From contig JAQSCO010000045.1 in the NCBI GenBank assembly GCA_029945445.1, forward strand, positions 1 to 53,081: a stretch of 53,081 nt of DNA. The letters run 5' to 3'. The notes under the pieces are model-generated. The model was not told where the DNA came from. It saw nothing but the letters and a program-made list of their open reading frames with translations, and ran no database searches. A program made the position numbers and the translations under genes. The stretch's first letter is position 1. Every line of letters begins with the position of its first letter. Below are positions 35,462-44,037 of this stretch, piece by piece. This DNA is from Lacunisphaera sp. GTDB lineage: Bacteria > Verrucomicrobiota > Verrucomicrobiia > Opitutales > Opitutaceae.

Positions 35462-36748
35462 ATGAGCCCGATCTGGATCAAAAACGGCCGCGTCATCGAT
35501 CCCGCCTCGCAGCGGGACAAGGTCGGCGACGTCTTCATCGCCGACGGCTTCATCGCGAAGACTCTCACGCCCGCACAGAAGAAGTCCGCGCAGGTCATCG
35601 ACGCCCGCGGCCTCGTCGTCTGCCCCGGTCTCGTCGACATCCATGTGCATTTCCGCGAGCCCGGCCAGACGCACAAGGAGACCATCCTCACCGGCTCGCA
35701 GGCGGCGGCCGGCGGCGGGTTCACCACCGTCGTCTGCATGCCCAACACCTCGCCCCCGGCCGACAACGCCGGCACGGTCGAGCTGATCAACAACGCTGCG
35801 CGCCACGCCGCCGTTCACGTCTACCCCACCGGCTGCATCACCGTCGGCATGAAGGGCGCGCAGCTCGCCCCCTACGGCTCGCTGAAAAAAGCCGGCGTCG
35901 TGGCCATCACCGACGACGGCCTCTGCGTCTCCAGCAACGAGCTCATGCGCCGCGCCGTCGAATACGCCAAGATGTTCGACCTGACCGTGCTCGACCACTG
36001 CCAGGACGAGTCCCTCACCGCGAAGGCCGTCATGAACGAAGGCGTCGTCTCCACGCGCCTCGGCCTCCAAGGCTGGCCGCATGCCGCCGAGGACATCATC
36101 GTCGCCCGCAACATCATCCTCTCGTCCTACACCGGCGCCCACATCCACCTCCAGCACATCAGCTCCGCCATGTCGGTCGAGCTCGTGCGCCGCGCGAAGA
36201 AGGATAAAATCAAGATCACCGCCGAGGCCACGCCGCACCACATCGCGCTGACCGAGGAAGCGCTCGGCACCTACGATACCAACTTCAAGATGAACCCGCC
36301 GCTCCGCACCGAGGCGGACCGGAAGGCCATCATCGCCGGCCTGCGCGACGGCACCCTCGACTGCATCGGCACCGACCACGCCCCGCACGCCCCCGAGGAG
36401 AAGGACAAGGAGTTCGACTACGCGCCCAACGGCATCATCGGCCTGGAAACCGCCCTGCCCGTCTGCCTCGACGTCCTCGTCCGGAAAAACAAGTTCAAGC
36501 TCCCCGCCGTCATCGATCTCATGACGCGCCGCGGCGCCGACATCCTCAAGCTCCCCGCCGGCACGCTGGCCGTCGGCGCGGCGGCCGACGTGTGCGTCTT
36601 CGATCCCGACGAGACGTGGATCTACGACACCTACCAGGCCTTCAGCAAGTCGATCAACTCCCCGTGGAATAAGCAGAAGATGACCGGCCGCGTGAAGACC
36701 ACGATTGTCTCGGGCAAAGTCGTCTACCAGAACGGCAAGATCATCTGA
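35462..36748 (+). CDS. pyrC: Dihydroorotase
   Basis: The protein has 428 residues and is a class I amidohydrolase that closes carbamoyl aspartate to dihydroorotate. The metal site is built from DIHVHFREPGQTHKE, a His in VLDHCQDE, HLQHISS and the catalytic Asp in GTDHAPH. MPNTSPPAD is a dihydroorotase signature. A downstream partner of pyrB interrupted by the GxxExxY cassette, it now depends on read-through or on a promoter within that cassette. Confidence 0.96.
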   Translation: MSPIWIKNGRVIDPASQRDKVGDVFIADGFIAKTLTPAQKKSAQVIDARGLVVCPGLVDIHVHFREPGQTHKETILTGSQAAAGGGFTTVVCMPNTSPPADNAGTVELINNAARHAAVHVYPTGCITVGMKGAQLAPYGSLKKAGVVAITDDGLCVSSNELMRRAVEYAKMFDLTVLDHCQDESLTAKAVMNEGVVSTRLGLQGWPHAAEDIIVARNIILSSYTGAHIHLQHISSAMSVELVRRAKKDKIKITAEATPHHIALTEEALGTYDTNFKMNPPLRTEADRKAIIAGLRDGTLDCIGTDHAPHAPEEKDKEFDYAPNGIIGLETALPVCLDVLVRKNKFKLPAVIDLMTRRGADILKLPAGTLAVGAAADVCVFDPDETWIYDTYQAFSKSINSPWNKQKMTGRVKTTIVSGKVVYQNGKII

Positions 36749-36763
36749 GCCGGTCCGACTGGC

Positions 36764-38602
36764 ATGTTGCAGTTCCTCGCCTTCCCCCTCCTGTTAATCG
36801 GCGGATTGTGGTTGCCCGGCTGGCTGTTCGGACGGTTGCTCCGGCTGCCGCCCACGTTGGGTGGCGCGGTGCTCGGTTCGGCCGCCGTGCTCATGAACCT
36901 GCTCCTGCTGCTCGATGTCGGCGGGCTGCGGCTCAATCTTGGGCAGGTCGGCGGCAGTCTTGCGCTGCTCTGTGGGATCGCGGCTTGGCTGCTCTGGCGC
37001 CGCGACCGACCCGAGCCGGTCATCCCCGCCGCCATGCTCCGGCTCCGCGATCAGTTCGATCCGTATTGGATCCCCGCCGGACTCGGCCTCCTCGCGATCA
37101 CCTTGCGGGCGGTGCTCGACCCTTTGTCGGGCTTCGACACCGGTTTTCGTTGGGATTTTCTCGCCCAACAGATGTTCCGGACCGGCACCCTCGCCTTTTA
37201 CCCCGCCATCTCCACCGGTGATTTCCTCAATTACGCCTGGTGCGATGGCTTCGCTCCACTGGTCTCCTCCTTATATTTCTGGAGCTACCTCAGCCTCGGC
37301 TCGATCGCGGGCTGGGCCACCGCGCCCGTGGTCATGGTGGTGGCCGCCCTGCTGTTTCACGCCATTGGCGAACTCGCCGCGCCCGGCGCGAAATCACGCG
37401 CCCGCGCGCTTGCCGCCACCAGCGCGCTCCTGCTCTGGGGCATCGCCATGGGCCAGGAAACCGGTCTCACCGCCCTCACCCTTTGCCTGATGTTCGTTTC
37501 CCTGGATCGCCATCAGACGACCCGGAACAGGGGCTGGCTGATCTGGGCCGGCCTCGCCGCCGGCACCGGCGCGCTGACCCGCGAATACGGCCTCGTCTAT
37601 CCCGCGCTGGGCGTGTTTGCCCTCGGGTGGCACCGCGCGCCGCGCTCAGCCTGGTGGCCGTTTCTCATCACCGCCGGTGCGGTCGCCAGCCCGTGGTATC
37701 TGCGCAATTGGCTCAAGACCGGCAATCCCGTCTGGCCGCACGAACTCGCTGGCCTGTTTCCAGGCAATGCCGTGCAGACCGCCTACTACCGCGTCGTCGG
37801 TGAACTCCAAGGGCACAGCACCGGCCTCTCCGCCTTCGCCGGCGCCTGGCCCATCCTGCTGTGGACGGCGGCGCTGCCGCTGGCCCTCGGCTTGTTCGCC
37901 GGCGGGCGGGACTGGCGACGCCAAGCCCCGCTGCTGGTCGCGATCATCGCCGTGGTGGCCCTCTGGATTTGGTCCATCGGCATGACTTCCGGCGGGCTCA
38001 ATTACTCCCTGCGCGTGCTGACCCCGGTCGTGGCGCTCACCGCCGCCCTCGGCGCGCGGCTCACCCTTTTTCCCGGCTCTCCCCGGCTGCGTCTCCTCCT
38101 GCTCGCTCTGCTCGGGCTTGCCGCCCTCGACGCGGGCGCGCGGTCGCTCTACCTGCCGTGGAATACCTCCGCGCCCTGGTGGCGCGAGCCGCCCATGGCG
38201 TGGCGGAATTTCGGCCTCGCGACCGCCCAATATGCGGCCGATCCACAGTGGACGCGGATGGCCCGCGTCGCCGATGGACAGATCAGCCTCGTGTTTCATC
38301 CCGCGGATCATGGCATTCTGACCCGGCTCGGCACCCCTGCGCTGCCCTTATTCACGCCGGAATTCAGTTTCCTCTTCGCCCCGACCGCCGATTTCCCGGC
38401 TGCCGTGCGGCAACTCCGCCAGAAGGGAGTCCGCTTCATTATACTCTCAAACCATGACCCGTTTCAGGACCGGATGCTGGCGCCCCACCCGTTTTTCCAG
38501 GTCCTCGCGACCAAGCCGCCGGCCCTGAGCAACCAAAACTACCTGCTCTACGATGTTTTCAACCTCAGCGCCGATCATCGGGCCGACGCCACGCCTCCCT
38601 GA
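36764..38602 (+). CDS. GT-C-like multispanning membrane glycosyltransferase
   Basis: The protein has 612 residues with about 11-13 predicted helices covering residues 1-450 and a C-terminal soluble domain of about 150 residues. The motifs FDTGFRWDFLAQQMFRTG in the first loop, GALTREYGLVYP and SPWYLRNWLKTGNPVWP resemble ArnT/PMT-type transferases that use polyprenyl-phosphate sugars on the periplasmic side. The usual DE or ED pair in loop 1 is not clear, so activity is uncertain. It starts 15 nt after pyrC and may be cotranscribed with it. Confidence 0.65.
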   Translation: MLQFLAFPLLLIGGLWLPGWLFGRLLRLPPTLGGAVLGSAAVLMNLLLLLDVGGLRLNLGQVGGSLALLCGIAAWLLWRRDRPEPVIPAAMLRLRDQFDPYWIPAGLGLLAITLRAVLDPLSGFDTGFRWDFLAQQMFRTGTLAFYPAISTGDFLNYAWCDGFAPLVSSLYFWSYLSLGSIAGWATAPVVMVVAALLFHAIGELAAPGAKSRARALAATSALLLWGIAMGQETGLTALTLCLMFVSLDRHQTTRNRGWLIWAGLAAGTGALTREYGLVYPALGVFALGWHRAPRSAWWPFLITAGAVASPWYLRNWLKTGNPVWPHELAGLFPGNAVQTAYYRVVGELQGHSTGLSAFAGAWPILLWTAALPLALGLFAGGRDWRRQAPLLVAIIAVVALWIWSIGMTSGGLNYSLRVLTPVVALTAALGARLTLFPGSPRLRLLLLALLGLAALDAGARSLYLPWNTSAPWWREPPMAWRNFGLATAQYAADPQWTRMARVADGQISLVFHPADHGILTRLGTPALPLFTPEFSFLFAPTADFPAAVRQLRQKGVRFIILSNHDPFQDRMLAPHPFFQVLATKPPALSNQNYLLYDVFNLSADHRADATPP

Positions 38603-38632
38603 TCCGCCCGGCCGGCGCCCTCCACTCCTTCG

Positions 38633-39160
38633 ATGAATCCCGCACCTGCCGTAATCGTCTGTGAAACCCCGCGGCTGCGGCTGCGCCAACTCACGTTGGG
38701 CGATGCCGGTTTTATCCAGCAATTGCTCAACGACCCGGATTGGCTGCGCTACATCGGCGACCGTAAGGTGCACTCGGCCGAGGACGCCCGGAACTATATC
38801 CGCAAGGGCCCGGCCGCCAGCTACGAGAAAAATGGCTTTGGCCTCTGGCTGGTGGAGCGCAAGGACGGGACCGTGCCGGTCGGCATCTGCGGCCTGATCC
38901 GGCGCGACACCCTGCCCGATGTGGACGTAGGCTTCGCTTTCCTGCCCGAATTTCGCGGCCAAGGCTATGCCGTCGAGGCCGGCCGGGCTTCGCTGGACTA
39001 CGGCCGGAAGGTCCACGGCCTGAAGCGCGTCGTGGCGATAACCTCCCCCGACAATGTCAGCTCCATCAAGACGCTGGAGAAGCTCGGACTGCGGTTTGAA
39101 AAAATGGTCCGGCCAAATCCCGCCGACATCGAGCTCAAGCTGTTCGCCACCGAGAGCTGA
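38633..39160 (+). CDS. GNAT acetyltransferase, RimJ/RimL-like
   Basis: The protein has 175 residues. TPRLRLRQLTLGDA opens the RimJ/RimL-type fold. VDVGFAFLPEFRGQGYAVEA contains the acetyl-CoA pyrophosphate loop (RGQGYA), and SPDNVSSIKTLEKLGLRF is the C-terminal signature. The acceptor is unknown; relatives acetylate ribosomal proteins, antibiotics or small amines. It lies 30 nt downstream of the membrane glycosyltransferase. Confidence 0.88.
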   Translation: MNPAPAVIVCETPRLRLRQLTLGDAGFIQQLLNDPDWLRYIGDRKVHSAEDARNYIRKGPAASYEKNGFGLWLVERKDGTVPVGICGLIRRDTLPDVDVGFAFLPEFRGQGYAVEAGRASLDYGRKVHGLKRVVAITSPDNVSSIKTLEKLGLRFEKMVRPNPADIELKLFATES

Positions 39161-39274
39161 ACGGGGGCAATCATCCCCTGCTGCCACTCTTCGCTGCGCT
39201 CGGAATGACAGACCAATTATCGTGATTCAGGTTGGTTTTTGCGGCGCGGCCCGCCTACCTTGTGCGCCTCCGCC
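39161..39274. repeat. Short intergenic repeat-like segment
   Basis: The stretch near 39186-39212, read on the minus strand, gives TGTCATTCCGAGCGCAGCGA, a string found dispersed between genes in many bacterial phyla (general knowledge, not checked here). Only one copy was seen in this window. No ORF or terminator was found. Confidence 0.35.
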
Positions 39275-40138
39275 ATGCCGCCCGGCCCCGTCCAGCAACT
39301 CCTCATCGCCTTTGAACTCAGCCTGCTCCTGATGGGGGCCTACCTGGTGTTCCGGCTGACCACGAATGCCGCGCCGCGCACCCGCTGGCTGGAGACGAAC
39401 CGCCTGGCCGCCTGGTCGGTCACCGGGGTGGAGTTCGCGCTCTTCGTCCTGCTGATTTTCGGCAGCGGATTTATTTTCCAAGCCGCCGCGCAGATTTTCC
39501 TGAAGGGTTACATCGCCGCGAGTCCCAGCCGCGGCGGGCTCGAAATTTTCATCTACGGTGCAGCCTTCCATGGCGGCTCGTTGCTGGGCTGGCTGCTGTT
39601 CCCGTCCGTGCGCCGCTCCCTGCACTTCGACTATGGCGCCCGGCCTCCGCCCGAGGTGGCCGCCCCGAAGCCCGCGTGGCCCGCGCCTTTCTACCAGGGG
39701 GTCGGCACGCTGCTCGCCGCGCTGCCCATGCTCATCGTTTTCAACCTCGGCTGGACCACCCTCCTGCAGAAACTGGGCCTGCCCGACGAGCCGCAGGATC
39801 TCATCGCGATTTTCGCCAGCACCAAGTCCCCCGTCGTGCTCGCCGGCATGCTTGTCGTGGCCTGCGGCCTCGCCCCGCTCAACGAGGAGCTGATCTTCCG
39901 CGCGGGCCTTTACCGGTTCTGCCGGCAGCGGCTGGGCCGCAACTGGGCGCTCATCGTCAGCGGCCTGTGCTTCGGCGCCCTGCACGGCAACTGGGCCAGC
40001 TTCCTGCCGCTGGCCGTGCTGGGCATGGGGCTGGCCGTCGCCTATGAGGCCACGGGGGACATCCGCGTGACGGTCATCGCCCACGGCTTGTTCAATCTGA
40101 ACACCATCGTCATCGTCCTCTCCGGCCTGCCCCAGTAG
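39275..40138 (+). CDS. CPBP-family intramembrane metalloprotease
   Basis: The protein has 287 residues from the ATG at 39275. It has about eight hydrophobic helices. The CPBP (CAAX protease/bacteriocin-processing) motifs are intact: EELIFRAGLYR supplies the glutamates and arginine, FGALHGNW the first histidine, and IAHGLFN the second. Members process peptides or prenylated proteins within the membrane. The substrate is unknown. thiL starts 2 nt after its stop. Confidence 0.88.
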   Translation: MPPGPVQQLLIAFELSLLLMGAYLVFRLTTNAAPRTRWLETNRLAAWSVTGVEFALFVLLIFGSGFIFQAAAQIFLKGYIAASPSRGGLEIFIYGAAFHGGSLLGWLLFPSVRRSLHFDYGARPPPEVAAPKPAWPAPFYQGVGTLLAALPMLIVFNLGWTTLLQKLGLPDEPQDLIAIFASTKSPVVLAGMLVVACGLAPLNEELIFRAGLYRFCRQRLGRNWALIVSGLCFGALHGNWASFLPLAVLGMGLAVAYEATGDIRVTVIAHGLFNLNTIVIVLSGLPQ

Positions 40139-40140
40139 CC

Positions 40141-41091
40141 ATGACGCCCTTCACCTCCACTCGCGCAAAGTCGGTCACCGCCCACGGGGAGCTGGCGCTG
40201 ATCGCCCTGATCCGCCGCTGGCTGGGCAACGCGTCGCCGCGTTCGCCCTTCGGCATCGGCGACGACTGCGCCGTCATCCCGCCGACGAAAAACCAGCAGC
40301 TCGTCACGACCGACCCCGTGATCCACGGCCAGCATTTCGACGACACCGTGCCGCCGCGCGCAGTGGGGGCCAAGCTCCTCAAGCGCAACCTGAGCGACAT
40401 CGCCGCGATGGGCGGGCGGCCGGTCGCCGCCGTGGTCTCGCTCGCGCTGGCGCCGAACACCAGCGTCATGTGGCTGCGCGGCTTTTACCTCGGGCTCGCC
40501 AATTGCGCCCGGCGCCACGGCGTGAAAATTGTCGGCGGCGACATCACACAGGGGCCGCGGGGATTCTTCGGTGCGTTCCTCACCCTGCACGGCGAGTCGA
40601 CCGGCCAACGGGTCGTCACCCGCACCGGCGCCCGGGTGGGCGACGCCATTCTCGTCACCGGCCGGCTCGGCGGCTCGCGCGCCGGACATCACTACAAGTT
40701 CACCCCGCGACTGGCCGAGGGCGCGTGGCTGGCCCGGCAGAAGGATGTGGTCGCCATGATGGACGTCAGCGACGGCATCGCGAAGGACATCCGGGCGCTC
40801 ACGCCGCAGGGTGCTATCGCCTCGGTCTGGCCGCCGTCCATTCCCGTCAGCGCCGCAGCCGGGACCGCGTCCGGCCAGAGCCGACGGCCGGCCTGGATGC
40901 ATGCCCTGACCGACGGCGAAGACTACGAATTGCTGGTGGTGATCCGGGCCCGGACGGATCCCTTCGAATTCACCAAGCGTTGGTCGAGGCATTTCGCCAC
41001 CTCGCTGCAACCCATCGGCCGATTCACGCGGCGGCTGTCCCCGGGCCACGTGGACTGGCGCTCCCTGCAGGGTTATGAACATCTGCGATAA
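40141..41091 (+). CDS. thiL: Thiamine-monophosphate kinase
   Basis: The protein has 316 residues and converts thiamine phosphate to thiamine diphosphate. GIGDDCAVIPP is the N-terminal metal-binding motif, KRNLSDIAAMGGRPVAA and VGGDITQGPRG the central ATP-binding signature, and MDVSDGIAKDI the C-terminal one. It starts right after the CPBP gene and overlaps tsaE by 17 nt. No TPP riboswitch is seen. Confidence 0.94.
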   Translation: MTPFTSTRAKSVTAHGELALIALIRRWLGNASPRSPFGIGDDCAVIPPTKNQQLVTTDPVIHGQHFDDTVPPRAVGAKLLKRNLSDIAAMGGRPVAAVVSLALAPNTSVMWLRGFYLGLANCARRHGVKIVGGDITQGPRGFFGAFLTLHGESTGQRVVTRTGARVGDAILVTGRLGGSRAGHHYKFTPRLAEGAWLARQKDVVAMMDVSDGIAKDIRALTPQGAIASVWPPSIPVSAAAGTASGQSRRPAWMHALTDGEDYELLVVIRARTDPFEFTKRWSRHFATSLQPIGRFTRRLSPGHVDWRSLQGYEHLR

Positions 41092-41509
41092 TCTGCGGCA
41101 GGGCATCACCACGGAGTCGGCGGCGCAGACGCGCGCGCTCGCGGCCGAGCTGGCGGCGGCGCTGCCGGCCGACGCCACCCTCGCGCTCCACGGCGACATG
41201 GGGGTGGGCAAGACGACCTTTGTGCAGGGCCTCGCGCAGGGCCTCGGCGTGCACGAGCAGGTGACAAGCCCGACCTTTGCCATCTACTCCGTCTACCAGG
41301 GCGCGGCGCGCCGCCTCGTCCACCTTGATGCCTATCGGCTGGAGAACGAACGTCAGATCGAGCCGCTGCTGCTCGAGGAATTTCTGATCAGTCCCTGGTG
41401 CCTCGCCGTCGAGTGGCCGGAGAAAACCGGCGCGTGGCTGCCGCCGGAGGCGTGGCACCTGACGCTGTCGATCGTCGAAGGGGACAAGCATCGGTTGGTA
41501 TTGAGGTAG
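41075..41509 (+). CDS. tsaE: TsaE, tRNA threonylcarbamoyladenosine synthesis ATPase
   Basis: The protein has 144 residues, the normal TsaE length. The P-loop GDMGVGKTT lies at residues 40-48. VTSPTFAIYSVYQG and HLDAYRLEN are TsaE signatures, followed by a VEWPEK motif. TsaE drives turnover of the TsaBD complex that makes t6A37 in tRNA. The start lies within the end of thiL. A hairpin repeat begins 4 nt after its stop. Confidence 0.94.
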   Translation: MNICDNLRQGITTESAAQTRALAAELAAALPADATLALHGDMGVGKTTFVQGLAQGLGVHEQVTSPTFAIYSVYQGAARRLVHLDAYRLENERQIEPLLLEEFLISPWCLAVEWPEKTGAWLPPEAWHLTLSIVEGDKHRLVLR

Positions 41510-41512
41510 GGA

Positions 41513-41568
41513 GGTAGGGCGGCGAGTCCCTTTGCCGCCGCGGCGCGGAACGGAGTCCGCGCCCTACC
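41513..41568. repeat. 56-nt intergenic double-hairpin repeat, copy A
   Basis: The element starts GGTAGGG and ends CCCTACC. Its first hairpin (41518-41539) has stem GGCGGCGA/TTGCCGCC around the loop GTCCCT; its second has stem GGCGCGGA/TCCGCGCC. The copy at 50249-50304 matches its reverse complement with 2 differences in 56 nt. It lies between the convergent tsaE and the RG-rich gene. Confidence 0.8.
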
Positions 41569-41575
41569 AAAGAAA

Positions 41576-41599
41576 AAGCCCGCTCGTTGGAGCGGGCTT
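41576..41599 (-). terminator. Terminator of the RG-rich protein gene, possibly bidirectional
   Basis: A perfect stem AAGCCCGCTC/GAGCGGGCTT (41576-41585 and 41590-41599) has a GTTG loop. On the minus strand it is followed by TTTTTCTTT, so it is a good terminator for the gene ending at 41607. On the plus strand only a weak T-tract follows, so it may serve tsaE partly. Confidence 0.8.
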
Positions 41600-41606
41600 C
41601 GTTGAA

Positions 41607-43544
41607 TCAGGAGGCCGGGGTCTCAGGCTTCGGTTCCTCAACTGCGGCGGGCGCAGCCTCGGGCCTGTCAGCCGTAGGCTCAGCGGAGGCTGAGGCCGGC
41701 GCCGGCTCGGCGGCCGGTTCGGCCGCCGGCGCAGCTTCCGCGGCGGGCGCCGCGGCGACCACCGGTGCGGCCTCCGGGAAGTCCACCGGGTCGTGCTCGT
41801 CTTCGCCGGACTCGGCGCGCTTGGCGGCCTGCGGGGCCATCGGCGGCGGGGCGAAGAGTTTGCCGTCGGAGAACTCGGTGACGTAGCCCTCCATGACCAG
41901 CCAGCGGAGATCGTTGCTCATCTTGCGGAGTTTTTCCGTCTGCTCGGGCGAGAGCGCAGCTGCGGGCGCCGGGGCCGGGGCGCCCTCCGCCACGGGGGCA
42001 GCAGGAGCCGCGGCCGGAACCTCGATCGCGAGGAAGGCCTTCGGGAGGTCCTTCATGAGGACCATCGGGTGCTTCTCGATGAAATCGATGAGCGCGGTGA
42101 TGGTTTCGGAGAAGACCTGGCCCGGGACGCGGAAGCGGCGCTTGACGGCGCAGACATAGGAGACGCCGCGCGAGCCCTTCTTGAAAATCGTGAAGCCCTC
42201 GCGGCGCAGGCGGCCGCGGAGCGCGTTGGCGGTGTCGAGCGGGAAGCGGCGCTGGCGCTCCACGTGGCCCTCGAGGGCGCGGCGGATCTCGCCCGGCGGG
42301 AGCTTCTCGATGAGCTTGCCGTGGAAGCGGACGTTCTCGACGGCGCGCACGACCTTGTCGCGCGCGTTCGCCATCAGGTGCAGGCGGGCGTCCTCGATGT
42401 TGTCGAAGCTGATGACGTCCGGGGCCGGGGCCGCCGCAACGGGCGGCGTCTCGGCGGCCGGGGTCTCCGCAACGGGAGCCGGCGCCGCCTCAGCGGGCGC
42501 GGCGGATTCCGGCGCCGGCGCGACGGAAGCCTCGGCGGCCTTGGCCGCGACGTCCATCGGCGGATTGGTCGGGGTGCGCGCGACCGGCGGCTTCCACGTG
42601 TAGCGCACGGCCTTCTTCATCTTCTCCAGCCACTGGGCGGCGACCTCGGGCTCGCGCACGGAGGTGATGCTGTCGCGGAAGCGGTCAAAGGACATGCCCT
42701 TGATCTTCGCGGCGTAGTGCTGCTGCAGGATCTGCTGGTAGCGGTGATAGTTCGGCGGCCCGAGCAGCTCGCCGGTGATGCCGCACTTGTTGATGATCGG
42801 AAAATTTCCCTTCGGCGGGTCGATCTCGACTTCCTGCATCTCGAAGAAGGCGCCGAGGTTGTTGGCGAGCACGTGCGAGATGGCGGCGTCCTCGGTGTCG
42901 AACGGCAGATGGTCCGGCATGGACATGTAGAGCGGCGCGGGCTTGGCGGGGGCCGCGGCGGGCGCGCCCTCGGCCGGGCGCTCGGCCTGCTCGGACCGGG
43001 CGCGCTGGACGACGATCACGAAGCGGTCGTTCTTCTCAAGGACCGCCTTGGTGATCTCGAAGAGCTGATAGGTGCGGCACGAGGCGCGCACGGCTTTCAC
43101 CATGGCGGCGAAGCCGGTGTCCTCGGGATAGCAGGTCGCGACGAAATACGGACTGATGTAGGGCGCGCGGTCGAACGGCTGGCCGCCGTCGCGGCGATCG
43201 CCACCCTGGAAATCGCGGCGCGGGCCGCCCGGCGGGCGGTCGAAGCGGCGGCGGTCGCCCTGCGCCTGGCCTTCGCCGACGGGAGCGCCGGGGGCGGCAC
43301 CGGGACCACCGGGGCCGGCGGGCTTGCGGAAGGCGCGGCGGTCGCGCGCGGGCGCACCCTGGCCTCCGCCGTCGTCACGCCGCGGGGGGCGGTCACCACG
43401 GTCGAAGCCGTGTTCGCGGCGGCCGGGGGAGACCGGTTTCACCTCGGTCCATTGCGTGCCGAAGTTGAAGGCCTGCAGCTGGCTGAGGTCGATTTTGTTC
43501 AACCCGGGCTGGCTGGGTTCGTTGGCGGGCGTAGTGTCGTCCAT
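41607..43544 (-). CDS. Large conserved-type protein of unknown function, RG-rich N-terminus
   Basis: The protein has 645 residues and is cytosolic. Residues about 40-130 are rich in Arg, Gly, Asp and Pro (repeats like DRRRFDRPPGG), as in RNA-binding RGG tails. A globular part follows from about 130 to 330 (YISPYFVATCYPEDTGFAAM, FPIINKCGITGELLGPPNYH). After an Ala/Pro/Glu linker comes a second globular part at about 390-520 (basic HVERQRRFPLDTANALRGRL) and a winged-helix-like segment (LRKMSNDLRWLVMEGYVTEF). The C-terminus is an Ala/Pro/Glu tail. I do not recognise the family. The composition suggests RNA binding, but this is inference. Confidence 0.8.
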   Translation of the reverse strand: MDDTTPANEPSQPGLNKIDLSQLQAFNFGTQWTEVKPVSPGRREHGFDRGDRPPRRDDGGGQGAPARDRRAFRKPAGPGGPGAAPGAPVGEGQAQGDRRRFDRPPGGPRRDFQGGDRRDGGQPFDRAPYISPYFVATCYPEDTGFAAMVKAVRASCRTYQLFEITKAVLEKNDRFVIVVQRARSEQAERPAEGAPAAAPAKPAPLYMSMPDHLPFDTEDAAISHVLANNLGAFFEMQEVEIDPPKGNFPIINKCGITGELLGPPNYHRYQQILQQHYAAKIKGMSFDRFRDSITSVREPEVAAQWLEKMKKAVRYTWKPPVARTPTNPPMDVAAKAAEASVAPAPESAAPAEAAPAPVAETPAAETPPVAAAPAPDVISFDNIEDARLHLMANARDKVVRAVENVRFHGKLIEKLPPGEIRRALEGHVERQRRFPLDTANALRGRLRREGFTIFKKGSRGVSYVCAVKRRFRVPGQVFSETITALIDFIEKHPMVLMKDLPKAFLAIEVPAAAPAAPVAEGAPAPAPAAALSPEQTEKLRKMSNDLRWLVMEGYVTEFSDGKLFAPPPMAPQAAKRAESGEDEHDPVDFPEAAPVVAAAPAAEAAPAAEPAAEPAPASASAEPTADRPEAAPAAVEEPKPETPAS

Positions 43545-43677
43545 GTAAGCTAAAAACGGGCGTGGTTACCCGGTAAGTGTCTGGTGTTGGCTGGGTGTTC
43601 CGCAGCCTTTGGTCAGAGGCGCGGTAAAAGAACAGTTTGCCCTGAGAAGAAACTGCGAAGCAAGCGCATTTCGGGGC

Positions 43678-43706
43678 TTTACAAGGCGTCGGGGATTTAC
43701 CTACTT
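43678..43706 (+). promoter_or_regulatory. Promoter of tRNA-Leu
   Basis: TTTACA (43678-43683) and CTACTT (43701-43706) are 17 nt apart. The predicted start lies about 15 nt before the mature tRNA 5' end. The -10 is only a moderate match. Confidence 0.4.
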
Positions 43707-43728
43707 CAGCCCTTCCAAGGTTGGAAAT

Positions 43729-43813
43729 GCTCGGGTGGTGGAATTGGTAGACACACACGTTTGAGGTGCGTGTGCCGTAAGGCGTGCAGGTTCGAGTCCT
43801 GTCCCGAGCACCA
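43729..43813 (+). tRNA. tRNA-Leu (GAG)
   Basis: A class II tRNA with a long variable arm. The acceptor stem pairs GCTCGGG with CCCGAGC. The anticodon loop TTGAGGT gives anticodon GAG (CUC/CUU codons), closed by stem CACGT/GCGTG with one T-G pair. The variable arm is TGCCGTAAGGCG. The T-arm holds TTCGAGT. A73 and an encoded CCA (43811-43813) complete it. Confidence 0.95.
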
Positions 43814-44037
43814 GCCTTCGCTCCTGCGGAGCTTCGGCTCGGCGAGCCAGCTCCCGGAATCGGACGGAGTTCCGCCACACGGCGGCGAAGGCTGTCGCGC
43901 CATAGCCCGCAGGGCGACGGCGGGCGCATGATGTGTGCCGACCCAGACGGCGGCGCACCCGCCCCTATGACGCCCTTCCCGTCCAACACGTTTGACCGGC
44001 GCGGGTTTTTGGCGATGGTTCAGCCCTGATCCCCCGC
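43814..44037. repeat. Intergenic region with small inverted repeats
   Basis: Between tRNA-Leu and the serine acetyltransferase gene no ORF or clear promoter is seen. AGCCTTCGC (43813-43821) and GCGAAGGCT (43885-43893) are perfect inverted repeats. GCTCC/GGAGC and GGCTC/GAGCC form small hairpins within. The region looks like a dispersed repeat. No terminator with a T-tract follows the tRNA. Confidence 0.4.
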
